DNA of 64,000 bases from contig JASANH010000908.1 of the NCBI GenBank assembly GCA_030248295.1, positions 558,001 through 622,000 of the forward strand, given 5' to 3'. The notes beneath the pieces are model-generated. The model was not told the origin of the DNA, made no database searches, and saw nothing but the letters and a program-made list of their open reading frames with translations. Positions 44,383-56,220 of this stretch are shown here, piece after piece. Position numbers and translations under genes: made by a program. The DNA is from Mesodorylaimus sp. YZB2_4. Taxonomy: Eukaryota > Nematoda > Enoplea > Dorylaimida > Dorylaimidae. Each line of letters starts with the position of its first letter. The stretch's first letter is position 1.

Positions 44383-46989
44383 TAAACGATTTCTTTATTT
44401 TTTCCCACTATGAGACTAGGGGCGAGTAGGCTGAAGTGACTTGTGATTTTACTATTGCTTGAAATTCGTCGGCATTTTTCACGTTGCAGCTTCTGCAAAA
44501 CAGATCAGAATGAGCGGTGCGCGACCGACCAACGGTCAGCAGGTCGCATCGATCGAACATCGGTCGCATCCCATCGCATGAAAGGCGCTGCGTTTGGCTA
44601 TGCAGGAAAGATTAGTGGCGGAAAACATGGACTGGGGTGGGGACTTGATTCGCACTACCGTCTGTGCTTTCGAGCCGTAGAAAAGAGCGACCACGTTCAG
44701 GGTGGAAACTGAAACCGCCAGTTGGTCATCTGGTTTCATACTACGAGTATCTTGCTCGCAACTCAGGCAGCGCACTCGATGGTGAGGGGTCACATGACTA
44801 AAAATGTTGGACCCTGACGAGAGTCGAGCACTCGCCAGGAGGTTCTCAGCAGCTCAAGAGGCAGACACCCAACTCGCAGGCCTCACTATGTAGGCCTGTC
44901 AAACCTACCACACGATCAGGGGAGACCTGAAACGGGGATGAAAACCTTTTTCTACGGCGGCCGAACCCTCGACTAAAAAGGAGAAGACCCACAAGAGAGC
45001 AGGCACTTCGAAGGCTAGTCAGGAATATGTCGACAAGGGAGGTAAGTATACCTGCAACAGCAATGAAACTGACTAAAAAAACATTGAGCCTTGAGCACAA
45101 GGAAGCACCGCTCGTAAAAGAAGAAGCTGGAGTGCAAAATGTGTATGGACTGATAATCATTAGGTTTGTTAGTCTGAAACTGAGCAGCTTGGTATTGGGC
45201 GCTAGGCTCGTGGGGTTAGGTCCTGACGGAAAGGAATACTCACTTCCCACGAGTGATTTACAGCACTATGCACTTTTGCTCGAAGTATCCTTACCTGACG
45301 CGTCTCATTGTCATTATTGATTTCCATAAATGCCCCTTTTGGAACATTAAAATATTCCACACTTACCCCTTTTCTTCTCCGGCTATCGCCTTTCCTTTTC
45401 CATCGCCTACAAAGAGCACTCTTCGCCCGGCAATCAAAGAATCATTAACCAATCGAAAACACATTAAGCTAATGGCTATTGTGCGCAAGCTTTTCCAATG
45501 TGCACTGACCTTTTCAAACTTTTCCAGAGTAGGATGGTCCCAACAATGTACGTGAGCAGGGGAAATACTCATTACTAGCCGGTGTCTATTTTCTTAGGCC
45601 ATTGGAAGCTTCACTTCCTCGTGGCTCATCATCACTTCTGACAGCGAGCTAATTACAATCGATTAGCGCGGGTCGAATAAGCAACTTTAATTATGCCAAT
45701 CGTCTGTTTATCTTTTCGTTTTCTTACTTGATTTTCAAAGCTATCGCTAAGGCTACGCTTGGAGCTACATATATCTCAATCGATATTCCCCTCCAGTCTA
45801 ATATTCTGGGTGGGAGGGTTTGACGTCTCATCCTATTTTTACAGAGCTCACGATTGTCTATGAATGCGAGAACGAGTTAGACACATCCCATCATTAGGTA
45901 TATTTTGCATGGATAGCCAACACATTCGTGCGTCCTGCATGACTCCAATGCGGCGCCCGTCATCAGCCCATGCATTTCCAGCCGTAGACTTGGGACTAGG
46001 AAGTATTGGCATTACTTCCGGTTCCTCAGATGCTTAGTCTTAAGTGCCTCGTTCGAGTAGCCAGATCGGTGCCTCGTTGGCAATTGGCACAGGCCAAGCG
46101 CAGCTGTATGCCCTTCCATTTCCGACTTAATCGCCTTGAAAATTCGTGAGGTCTTGCCTAGTCAGTTTTTGCGTGAAATTCTCGCTTCATTGGCTCCACT
46201 TACGACGTCAGACAAAACTTCACTCCCTGGCTTTTTTTTTAGATTTCGATTCCAATACACGTTCGTAGGCTTGTATTTTCTGTAAAATATTATCAGTCTA
46301 CTACTTACGCCCAAAGGAACAGTCAAATTTTTAATTAACCAACTGCGTACCCTTTTCCTACCATGCTCCAATGGGACTAATTTGAGCGTGAGATGATCGT
46401 ACTCGTTGCAAAGCTAGCTCCGTTCGTGGACACCTGTGAACCAAATAACATCTCGAGAGATTGGTTTTCTGGCCGGGCTGCCCGTAAGTTTCAAACCTTG
46501 TGTTCCTTGCCCTATTGCTAACTCGTTCAAGCTTAATATTGCCATGTTAGCTAGTCGCACTTTTTGAAAATGGGAACGAGAAATCCCATATTCTTCGCTT
46601 GTACCCGTAATGTGTACATAGTCGACAAGGCTGGCGCCGAGAGCCAACGCAGGCAGTGCCGATTCATATTAAAGGTGAAAAGGGCGTAATGAGCCCTTCC
46701 TATTTGCCCTAGGCTCGTAAGTGGCGAGCACACTTTACAGTTGATTCGAATCGGCATTGCATCGTGAACGAAGGAGGCATTGACCGAGGAGGCTGTGAAA
46801 AACACGCAAGTCAAGTTTATTCCCACTCCTCGAATCGTTACCGCATCCATCTTACGACCAAGCGAATAGCCTTTTATAGCAGCCACTCTTCGCCCGTCTC
46901 CGCGCCGATTGGCCGACTCGACTTGTTGTTCCTGTATCGCTTGCTCGTTGCAGACTCCTTCGAGACACCGATTCGTCAAGTCGCTGAAG
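44383..46989. other. Intergenic stretch
   Basis: No domain-bearing frame is seen. A GC-rich patch at 44815-44935 has the style of the dispersed repeats but no matched copy here. The right end should include the GPCR promoter. Confidence 0.45.
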
Positions 46990-48180
46990 ATGGAAGCACC
47001 CAACCTTGTGTACACAGCCAACTGGAGTAATCGAACGTACACTAATGTCTATTGGCCCTCGCCTGCTGATTTTACAGTCAGCGATTACATCGAAATCGCG
47101 TACAATCTAACTGCAATGCTTATCGGAGTGCCCATAAATATATGGGCATTATACGGACATCTAGGGGCACTAAAGACTCGACCAGCCCACGCCCGCCTCA
47201 TCTGGCTAGGAATACACTTGACCATTGGGAATTTGATGATTCTATTGATTCATAGCGCGGGTACTGTCAGTTGGCTTTTGACCTATTATTGGTTCGCTGG
47301 CGATTTTATGTGCCGACTATTCAAATGCTTTAGCGTCATGTCCTTTCACCTCTCGTCCAATGTGGTGGTCAGTATTGCATTAGACATGTTCTCTAGTCTC
47401 CATTCCCCCTTGCGTAATCAGGTTCGTGATGGTAGGCGTCGCGTCCGATATTTGCTGTGCGGAAGTTGGATCTTGGCCGCCGTCCTGGCCATGCCCCAAT
47501 TGATTCTCTGGGGCGAAGTGTACCCCGATGATCAGGATAGATCCCGCGCCCTGTGCACATTCCTCTACGAGGATTACGTGGCATTCACAAAAATATACAA
47601 TTTCACGCATTTATTATGCGTCTTTTACATCCCCTTCTTGTTTATCTTATTTTGCTATGTGGGAAGTGGATATCACGTTTGGCGACACTTACGATCTCAA
47701 GCTCACTTGCACGAGGATAATCGATATCACGCAACTGGAAATTCCTATGATAAATACGTATCATTAAGAAAACGCAGTAGTAATACATCAAATATCGTTC
47801 GACAAACGAGAACCAAAATCAAATTATTACGTAAATCTGGTTGCGTTATTTTCTCCTATGTTGTCTGTTGGTTGCCTTATCAGGTATTCTCAGTTTGGCA
47901 ATCATTTTGTGATTACGATTGTGGAACAGTACATTATGAAATAATCAATACCAAATTACGTTGGTTAGAAGCACTCATGATCTCGTGCGCGTGTGTCAAT
48001 CCATTCCTCTACCATTTTGTCCGACATCGTCGACCACGAACTCTCGTCAGCGACAGTCCGGCTGCTGGTCATGGTTCGACTGACATGAGTAGAGCACAAC
48101 ATCGCACTAGTCGTGTTTATAACTTTTCGACATCCGCTACCACCTCCTTGACTCATTGTGGTGTTGGAGCGCGTGTATGA
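46990..48180 (+). CDS. Rhodopsin-class GPCR, GnRH/AKH/vasopressin-receptor-like
   Basis: An intronless frame of 396 residues from the ATG at 46990 (upstream in-frame sequence lacks a better ATG). N-glycosylation sites precede seven membrane helices. HLTIGNLM lies in TM2, and WFAGDFMCRLFKCF at the TM3 start resembles the WLAGDxxCR signature of GnRH/AKH and vasopressin receptors. TM6 has CWLPYQVF and TM7 has NPFLYHF. At the end of TM3 the usual DRY is replaced by LDMFSSL, which may alter G-protein coupling. Nematodes have an expanded, divergent GnRH-receptor-related group that this could join. The ligand is probably a peptide but unknown. The tail is Ser/Thr-rich. Confidence 0.85.
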   Translation: MEAPNLVYTANWSNRTYTNVYWPSPADFTVSDYIEIAYNLTAMLIGVPINIWALYGHLGALKTRPAHARLIWLGIHLTIGNLMILLIHSAGTVSWLLTYYWFAGDFMCRLFKCFSVMSFHLSSNVVVSIALDMFSSLHSPLRNQVRDGRRRVRYLLCGSWILAAVLAMPQLILWGEVYPDDQDRSRALCTFLYEDYVAFTKIYNFTHLLCVFYIPFLFILFCYVGSGYHVWRHLRSQAHLHEDNRYHATGNSYDKYVSLRKRSSNTSNIVRQTRTKIKLLRKSGCVIFSYVVCWLPYQVFSVWQSFCDYDCGTVHYEIINTKLRWLEALMISCACVNPFLYHFVRHRRPRTLVSDSPAAGHGSTDMSRAQHRTSRVYNFSTSATTSLTHCGVGARV

Positions 48181-50105
48181 CCCTTCGATCGTCACCCTTG
48201 ACTGGAGAGATATTTCAAAAGGGTATGAATATTCAGTTTTCTCTGTTAGAAAACTAGAATAATTGGTTATTGTAGCTATAATGACAGATTCATGTTCGTG
48301 TTGATGTTTTACCACATCAAATGCTTATGTGCACTCTAGGGTGAACGGGCGCATGACTGTATTCCGTCTGATGGAATAAATTGGGTCAAGAACTTTGCCA
48401 ACACCACATTCTTTCAGGGGTCACATTTCGTGCAAACTTTTGACACCCTCGGGCCCTTGGGTACCTTTGCGCTTTGAAATTCTTATTTCCGAAGTGTCAT
48501 ATCCTAAGCGACGTAATCGAATTTTCTAGAACTTTTCCTTCGACTATCAAGACGGTTGGGAAAAGTAGATTTCTAGCAATGCGAGGCATGTGCCTTTGTA
48601 ATTAGCACCTTTATCGCAGTCTTAGCATTTCGCTTCTGGCAAAACATGTTCGATGAAAATACGAGGCAAACATGAATTCTACTGGCCTATGTCCATGCTG
48701 CAAAATACAGTATGTAGGCCTGTGAAATCGGAAAACGACTATGGAATGCGAAAAGGTCAACACCAGGGTTCAAATGTCTTAGAAAAGATAGCCAATTAGG
48801 CTCAATTAGCCAATGGCGCGTGAAGGTAAATTCTTTTCGTCATGTCGACATTGAACCAAGAATAATATGACCTAATCCATCAGCATATCTTTTTTCCGTC
48901 ATAACATCCTTTATCACATCGAGTAACAACGAGGCAACAAATCACGTTGCGCTTTCCGATGTTCCTGTTCATCCTTCAAATGCTCGCTCAGGTTTTTTTC
49001 GACTTTGACACCGCTCTGCCTAGCCTTTTTTGAGCAGTGCCTAGACTTGGCTGTCGATGTTGCTTGCCTCATTAGAGATAGTTTCGATGGCTAAAGGAAC
49101 TAGATGACAAGACATTAGAAAAAAGCTTTGATGTAGATGAAAAGAAAATAGAAGACTCTCGAAAAATGCGAAAAGCACTTTGTAAAGCTTTCAAAGGACC
49201 GACTCCCCGAGTTCCTCCCATTCGCTGAGAATCGAATTGGAAACAGCTTGCATAGAATACCTCGAGTTTGATGCACGCTGGGTGGCCGGCCCTGATGAAA
49301 TTCTTGCACTTGATTGAACCGAGTTTACACCATGTGCTCGCTCAGACAAAGTGCAAGCCTCCATGGGAACAGGACAAAACTGTCACCAAGCACTGCTAGT
49401 TTGCCACAATCGCACAGGTGGCAAGCTATGGAATCTCACAGCTCTGAAAATGATACAAACTGGGAATTAATTTGCATACAACGACCTCGCGGAATCACTG
49501 AGGCACAAATACAGTACGCAAACCATTTGCGCGGAATAAACAGGCAGGATGCCAGAATACGCCCTCCTTTACACTTTTCTGGCATAGAACACAGGGAAAG
49601 AACCAAATTCAAATCGGCTTCCTCGATCGATTCACTGGTCGACTCCATGAAAGATGGAGGAGCAGCATTGACAGCTAGTCACGTGACGTCCACTTTACAC
49701 TATACCGTCATTATAATGGCCTGCTAGCTGTCAGATACAACAGTGGATGGACGAGGGCAGTAGGTATGGTCGTATGGACCCATATGGACGGAGGACGGTA
49801 TGGTCGTAAGCGCGCCGCGCATCTTATCGAGGGAGCCCTGTGCAGTGCGGAGGAGGATTTGTATTGTATGCAGAGCGCTGTGCATAATGTGAACCGCAGC
49901 TGCTGATCACGTGACACCAAGCCTTACACTCCCCTGGTCGAAACAGAGTAGACAGATTTGTGGCTGCCTCCGTCTACTTTACACTCGACTATGGAAGGCT
50001 GCTGTCACACTACACTACAGTTCAGTGTGAGTTCGGCGAGCCCAGTGGTCGGCTGCTTCTCGTGCTGTGAGAAACTTGGTCAAGACTGGCCTCCGTTGTG
50101 CCGAC
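48181..50105. other. Intergenic stretch
   Basis: No domain-bearing gene. A small inverted or tandem patch (TATGGTCGTATGGACC...GGTATGGTCGTA) lies at 49768-49808. The last 100 bp should hold the start of the Lys/Ser/Arg-rich gene. Confidence 0.45.
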
Positions 50106-50810
50106 ATGAGCCGTCTACGAAAGATTTCGGTGGAGAAGGCCGACTCGGTGTCCGCCGAGGAGCCGTCGCTGCAGGAGGAACTGGCTTCGGGCGAGTACGA
50201 TTCGATAAGCCGCTTGGAAGAAGCTGATGGCAGCACCGGCGTACCGACGTCCAGCAAGAAAACGACTCGACCATCCAAGAAAACGAAAGGAAAGCGTCGA
50301 AAATCTCCGCGGCGATCGCGATCGAAATCGGCCAAGCGAAAGCCATCGAGGTCATTCAGCATCAGTCGGGTCGGGCGGCGTCGATCACCGTCCAAGCGGA
50401 AAAGGTCAAAGTCGAGGCGATGGAAACCAGCCCCGTCGAAATCGTCGAGGCGGCCGAGGTCCAAGAAACCCTCCAAAAAGCTGTCCAAAAAGAAACGGTC
50501 GAAGGGAAAGCCGTCGAAGAAGAAATGGTCGAAACGGTCGTCGTCGCGGTCGAAAGGCAAATCCACGAAATCGCCGTCCGGCAGTTGGAGGTCGGCCATG
50601 GATGACAAGTGCGAGTGCTGTTGCTGCTGCGAATGCCATCAGTGCCCGTGCCAGGTTAAAGTCCAGTCCAAGAAGTCGGGCGATCGGAGCGAGCTGAGGT
50701 CGACGACCGGATCGAGCGAGTGGCACAACGGACTGGTCGGTCTGGGCGCCGTCATGTACGCGACGGGTCGACTGGCCGCCAACGGACTCGACGAGGAAAG
50801 TGACCAGTGA
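50106..50810 (+). CDS. Lys/Ser/Arg-rich protein with polycysteine knot, unrecognised
   Basis: An intronless frame of 234 residues. Residues about 1-48 are acidic and Ser-rich. Residues about 49-163 are almost entirely Lys, Ser and Arg in short SKK/SRS/KPSK units, much like sperm nuclear basic proteins or SR-type splicing factors. Residues 169-182 read CECCCCCECHQCPC (nine Cys in 14). A mixed polar tail follows. The start at 50106 is the first in-frame ATG. The basic part suggests nucleic-acid binding, and the cysteine cluster suggests metal binding or disulphide cross-linking, as in keratinous protamines. Both are inferences. The opposite strand is open only because Lys/Ser codons complement to Phe/Leu/Asp-rich frames. 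No family was identified. Confidence 0.6.
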   Translation: MSRLRKISVEKADSVSAEEPSLQEELASGEYDSISRLEEADGSTGVPTSSKKTTRPSKKTKGKRRKSPRRSRSKSAKRKPSRSFSISRVGRRRSPSKRKRSKSRRWKPAPSKSSRRPRSKKPSKKLSKKKRSKGKPSKKKWSKRSSSRSKGKSTKSPSGSWRSAMDDKCECCCCCECHQCPCQVKVQSKKSGDRSELRSTTGSSEWHNGLVGLGAVMYATGRLAANGLDEESDQ

Positions 50811-51364
50811 TCACTAGTCAACCTCATTTGCACCCGCTGGTTCCGTGTTCATTTGTGCCATGCTCCCCTCGTTGGTTGCAACATTTTGTGCCAGTTCCGT
50901 GTCTGCTTCCGCCTAGAGTTCCGCCCCAGATAGGGTACAAGTCGTCAAAGGTGGGCGCGCCGCATGTGACCGACCCCGCTAGCTGGTACGGAGCAACATG
51001 CCTATTTATATCGCCAACGAAAAACTGTCCTCACTACCATCTGCACAATTTGTTTTACGACAGATCGTCGAAACCCAAACATGAAAAAGCGTGCAAATTC
51101 TCCAACGCGGGGCAAAAATAAAAGTGAAAACACAATTTCAAGGCAAAAGATGGGCTACCTCGCAGTCATAGTAAAATATGGTACATATTATGTATTCCAT
51201 TTCTGTACAAACACACCACACATGTTAATCAATAGACTTCTCTCTAACGCGTACTGTAAGGAGCTAGACCTAGCCTAAACACCAGCAATTACCCCATGGC
51301 ATTTATTCTATAAATATCTGACAATCAGGGAATGGGTCATTTAAGGCACACTCACCGAGCATGC
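50811..51364. other. Convergent intergenic gap
   Basis: This lies between the 3' end of the basic-protein gene and the 3' end of the polyamine oxidase gene. Only UTR-like sequence was seen. Confidence 0.5.
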
Positions 51365-54300
51365 CTACTTGAACAAACGTCGCTTATTACTTTTGCTGTT
51401 CTTATGATTCTTCTGATAAAACTGATTCAACCTCTGCGCTTCTCTTTGACCGCTCAAATACGCGCCGTGCGTCTAAAATCCACGAAAAACACTCACGTTT
51501 TGTCCAGTAGCACCGAAAGGAGGCCCACGAACTGTACACTTTCATGCTCAGGTTGCCTCACCATGTCCCCACAAATCCCCCTTCTGGAAGAAATTTGAGA
51601 GAGAGATTTAGAAAGATTTCTATTCCTGCAGCCCTATTTTTGTGACACCTAGCTTGACTTGCCTTGAATGCTACTGCATGTATTTCCGTGGCATGCAAGA
51701 CAAATCAAGCTAAGACCATACGGCCTCGAAAATGAGGTTTTACTAGTATCATTTGAAGGATAGAAACCAATATGCCCATATGATCATGGTCACGCGTCCC
51801 GCATAGATGTCCTGTTGGAGGTCTCCGAGAAACTACCTTCCCACCTACCCAGGGATTGTGTACGAATCCCTGGCCCTCTACTTCCTGTTTATACTCCTGC
51901 TCATCCTCCATCACTCACCGTTCCATAGCTGTCATCGCTCGTAGCTTCGCCAGCGAACAGGACCAAAGGCGTTTCGTCATCTGGTCCATACAACGGTTCG
52001 GCCAATTGTTTCGGTCCATGCTGATGCACATCGTAGTTGACATTGTAGTAGCTAAAAAACCAGAACCAGTCTTCCATTGGCCCGTTCTCGCATACACTCA
52101 AAAATATGACTAGTCGGAAGCCTTTTTCACCAAACACCCACGGCTTCCCGTGCAATAGATCCAGTCTGATATTAACCGTAGTTCACGCCTTCCCATCCCT
52201 TCCGTTACGACGCCCGCTATCCAGTACATTCTAACTTTATGTCCAGACTCACGCTTACCTATATGATCCCAAAAACAGGAAGTCGGCTCCCCATCTGGAT
52301 CTAGAATAGACGAGAGATAACGAGCAGCGTAGATGAATAATGCACTCAAGACGAGGTGTCAGGATAGGTCCAATCAGCACGTACTAACTATTCCCCCGGG
52401 ACAAAAAAGACAATGTGCCCGACTTCACAATTAGGAATTATATTCTTGTTGAATCAGGTGATTCTTCTCGACCACACCCTCGCAACTGCTCTCCGATTTT
52501 ACCTGGTCATTTCGATCGGTGCCATATTATCCGCGTTCACAAAGAATGTCCGCACAAGCCCTTGTATGGCTTGCGCCAGCTCGTTATCAGTTGTAGTGTA
52601 GACTACGTCCACCGCGGGACCAGTCGCCCACAAGCATATGACATTCGGTAGTCCGGGAACTGGTTGAAGAACACTAAACGACCGTGCCAGAGTAAGCTAA
52701 AACCAGAACCTGTGTTATATGTAAGCAAAACAGAGCAGATTGTCTGACATACCTCTTCGCTTTCCCACCCTTGCGGTCGATCCCACAACAAGTCATACGT
52801 TGCCACATTCGGGTCCCAAAATGGCTCCGTAAATCGCGCAAATACTTTCTCCACTGCTCCAAAACCTGCAAAATAAAATTCTCTGGTGATCAAAGGCACA
52901 AAACTCACCACACGCTCTACTTCATTCATTTTAGATTCCTATCATGTATTGAGCGTCTACTTACCAATCCCATCCAAAGCCAGCAATTTCGATGTTGGCA
53001 GTGGCGGCGAGAACATGTGCTGACCAAATTGTTTCAAATAACCCACCGGAACTGTGACGATCACTGAAATTGGAACAGCCTTTAAAATTCAATAATACAA
53101 ATGAAAGCCCTCACAATCAACTACAATCTTTGAAGCAAAACCACCCTAAATAAGTCATAAACGAGGGTGTCACAATTCAGAAACAATTCAAAATCAGCGA
53201 TCAAAGACAAAACAAGGAATCCTCACAGACGTCTACACGGTGTCCCAAAAGTCTTTATACAAATGTTTCTTAGCTTTTCTCCTAGAGGACACTGTGTATA
53301 CTCAAGCTGAACCTCATGACACCCGACTACTGAATCTCAACTTAAACCAAACTTCAAGTCAAGAATAAGGGCTCTACACACTCGCCAAGCCAAACCAATC
53401 AGAAAACTTTTGAACGAGGTAGGACCACGCATATACAACTCTGCTCTCCCACATCCCAAGGTGACCCCATCCACCCGTTTATAAAGACATGCTGGACTAA
53501 TAAGACTTCCTCAAACGAAAATCGGTGTGGTGTACAAAAATAAAAATTGACTCGTTTCGTGTTCAGTGTTCCAGGAGGCCAGGCAGCACCGACAACCCGT
53601 CCACCCATACCCTGCTGGAAAGGTATTCCCACCCGCCTTGACCCTCAAAAATAGCAGTGCCCAACGTTCATGGTGGGCGACCCCATTCGCAAACAGATGT
53701 TGGGGTAGGGCATGATTTTCACAACCCCTGCAGGGTCCAGTCTCGTCCAAGCCAACATCCACAATACCATCTTACCATGATCGACACTGGTGCCCGTTCC
53801 ATTCTCGAAATCGAGTTCTACCCGCGGTCCGACCCAATTGATTCCCGTTACGAGATGATTGAATTTGATGCAATCTTTTGGCAGTTTCTGTGCTAACTGC
53901 TGCACATACGCGCCATAACCACCTTTCCGATGATCCACATGCACAAGTTCCACTTGTTGACTGCCGCCCGTATGGAACGCCTTGCTCGACACCGTACTCA
54001 CATCCACCCAATCAACGCAACCATAATCCAATTCGGCCACTTTCTCCGCAAATACTAATAATCGATCAAAATCAGCCAATTCGGATGCTTTCCATTTTTT
54101 TGAATTCTTTGTTCTCCACGAATCGTATTGATATCGCATAACTGATCCGAAACTGTGATCCGCCTTTTTTGGCAATCGCTTACTGAATTGTTCCGCTTTA
54201 TCTTCCGTTGATAATGCAAAATTCCAAAACGAATCGGCCAACCTTTTATCCACAATTGTGCCATCTTGTCGTAACGCAATGTGCAATGGTTCACTTTTGC

Positions 54301-55351
54301 AAAGTAAATTCTTTTGCACTGCGTATTTATAAATCGGCGAATTTGAAACTTTTTGTACATATTGCGCGCCGATTTCAACTTTTCCATCACCTGAAAAATA
54401 TAAATATTAGATTCTAATTCTGACATCTGAAAAAAGCACATTATTTCAGGTGGATAAAAAGTTTGCTCAAAGTTGACTCCAAAACTGATGCATTTTTCGT
54501 TTATTAACAACGACATCGTTATGAATATAACTCAATTTTCTGGGTATATGGAAAAAGGACTGAAAAATGGAATCTTCAATTAAATTATCAAAATAATTAA
54601 GTATAATTTCAATTTCGAAAGATTAATTTTTGATTTTCAAACGTTTCATAAAATCTACAGATGCGAAAGACGGTTATTTATTAAGTAATAATTATTTTCA
54701 TCTGAAAAGAAGTCCTGAAGGAGTCTTTTTATCGTCTATTGTGTAAATTGATTCATTGTTTTTTTGATGCAGTAGATAATTAATCAGGAAAGATTTATTC
54801 ACGATTGTTAATGATGAAAAAGACTTGATTTAAAAAATAAACCGTTTTATACAAAATTCAAACAGTTAAGATTTTGAACGGTCAATTTTACTTCTATTCA
54901 TAATATAGAAGCGGAAAAAGAGTAAGATCTAAATAAAATACCAAGACGAAAATACTTCCCACAGCATAAACATTTTTTTGGCACCGTGCCAAAACTGTTA
55001 GTCATTGCGGCTAACATTGCCCAAGAATTTCAACAATTCAAAAATATTTGAAATAAAAAACTTTTTAAATTTGATCACTTTAATCCCAAAAACCAAATTA
55101 TTTTTAATCAAAAATTAAAAGATTTTTCTAAAATCTAATTAGTCATAATTGTGTACCTTCTAAAATCTAATCTGAAATATAAAGCCCATCTTACCAAAAT
55201 TGGTTGTCAATATTCTTCCACCGACTCGATCAGATGCTTCGTATATTTTCACAGTCGCAAATCCGTGTCGATTGATCAAAGCGTCGGCGGCACTCAAACC
55301 GGCCAAACCGGCGCCAATAACGGCTACACTAGCATCACGTCCAGATTGCAT
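51365..55351 (-). CDS. FAD-dependent polyamine/spermine oxidase
   Basis: Eight exons join in frame to 486 residues: 55195-55351, 53776-54390, 52965-53063, 52753-52865, 52503-52696, 52259-52300, 51919-52051 and 51365-51472. The N-terminus is a dinucleotide-binding loop (VAVIGAGLAGLSAADAL) followed by YEASDRVGGRI. The middle has IVTVPVGYLKQ, FGAVEKVFARFTEPFW and LCLWATG-like segments (NVICLWATGPAVDVV). SRWGADFLFLGSYSYYNV matches the RW.SDP...GSYSY motif of spermine oxidases. The last exons give FAGEATSDDSYGT and THGAYLSGQREAQRL, the FAD-closing motif. These enzymes oxidise spermine or acetylated polyamines to aldehyde, smaller amine and H2O2, in cytosol or peroxisome. The Lys-rich terminus (NKRRLFK) lacks a clear SKL-type signal. 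Introns 1 (804 bp) and 2 (712 bp) are long. Confidence 0.9.
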
Positions 55352-56220
55352 GATTTTCTGGCACGACTCGAGCCAACAAACGCAGAAGGCCGACGAAGCG
55401 CAATATTGAGTGTGGCCCCAAGCGGCCGGCATGTATATTCACGCCGACAACGGCCAACGTTGACACAGTAGCAGAGCAACAACGAGAGCAAGCTAGTTCT
55501 TCTATAAACACGTTCTATTCGCGCCAACCTAGCAGCCGAGAACTAGGCTACCCCCTGCATGACACATACTGTATCACAAAAGGTGACCAGCATAGGCGCC
55601 GACCGGTCTTCCTTCAAAACGCATTACACATTCTATTAGAACATTTTCCACCACTATCCTCCTGGCAAAGACGTTCTCGATGCTTGGCTCAAATTCAATA
55701 GGAAACTAAAAAGATACGGGCTGGTGTTGGCAGGCGAGTTCTGTTTTTCAAATTCGTAAACTAGATTTGGCCCCAAATGTGAAAAAACCAGCAGAAGAGA
55801 ATTTTGTGGCTGGCGTTTTCACTTTAACTTAAGACATAGGCACACAATCGACTATGAGCGGCCCAGCCAGCAAACGCACTGCGCATCCATTCACAAAGTA
55901 AATGTGAGCACGAGCATGGTCTTATCTTTGTGTTCCAACCAAACCAAGCACTTCAGTCTCGCCAGGAAGGGCCTACGTCACCAATGCACTTACAAGACGG
56001 CCTCTAATGGAAAACTCGTTACCACTGTCAAAAAATATGTTGAAAGCCATGACCCGAAATGGCTTCGACATTTACATCTTACAAGCAAAATGAAAACCTC
56101 ATCACTCTTCCAAAAACCAGTTTCCATAAACGGATCGTGCAAATTAGCAAATACGAAGAGAGAAAAAGTTATTTTTGAAAAAACGTGACCACTATCCGCC
56201 ATGCATTATCACGTCAACTA
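55352..56220. other. Gap between MSH6 and polyamine oxidase genes
   Basis: Both genes are on the minus strand, about 870 bp apart. This holds the MSH6 3' flank and the oxidase promoter. The distance is large for an operon. No other feature. Confidence 0.5.

Noticed and set aside
50015..50608. 197-residue open frame opposite the Lys/Ser/Arg-rich gene, rich in Asp, Phe and Leu
   Set aside because: Its composition is exactly what Lys/Ser/Arg codons give when read on the other strand. It lacks a fold-like pattern, and the plus frame has the better start and the Cys motif.
51498..51545. Short frame resembling a last oxidase exon (TVRGPPFGATGQN)
   Set aside because: A much better match (THGAYLSGQREA) lies at 51365-51472 with a correct acceptor and phase.
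52869..52930. Possible extra exon (MNEVERV...) in the polyamine oxidase gene
   Set aside because: Joining 52965 directly to 52865 restores the conserved GIGFGAVEKVF motif in frame, so this stretch is intron.
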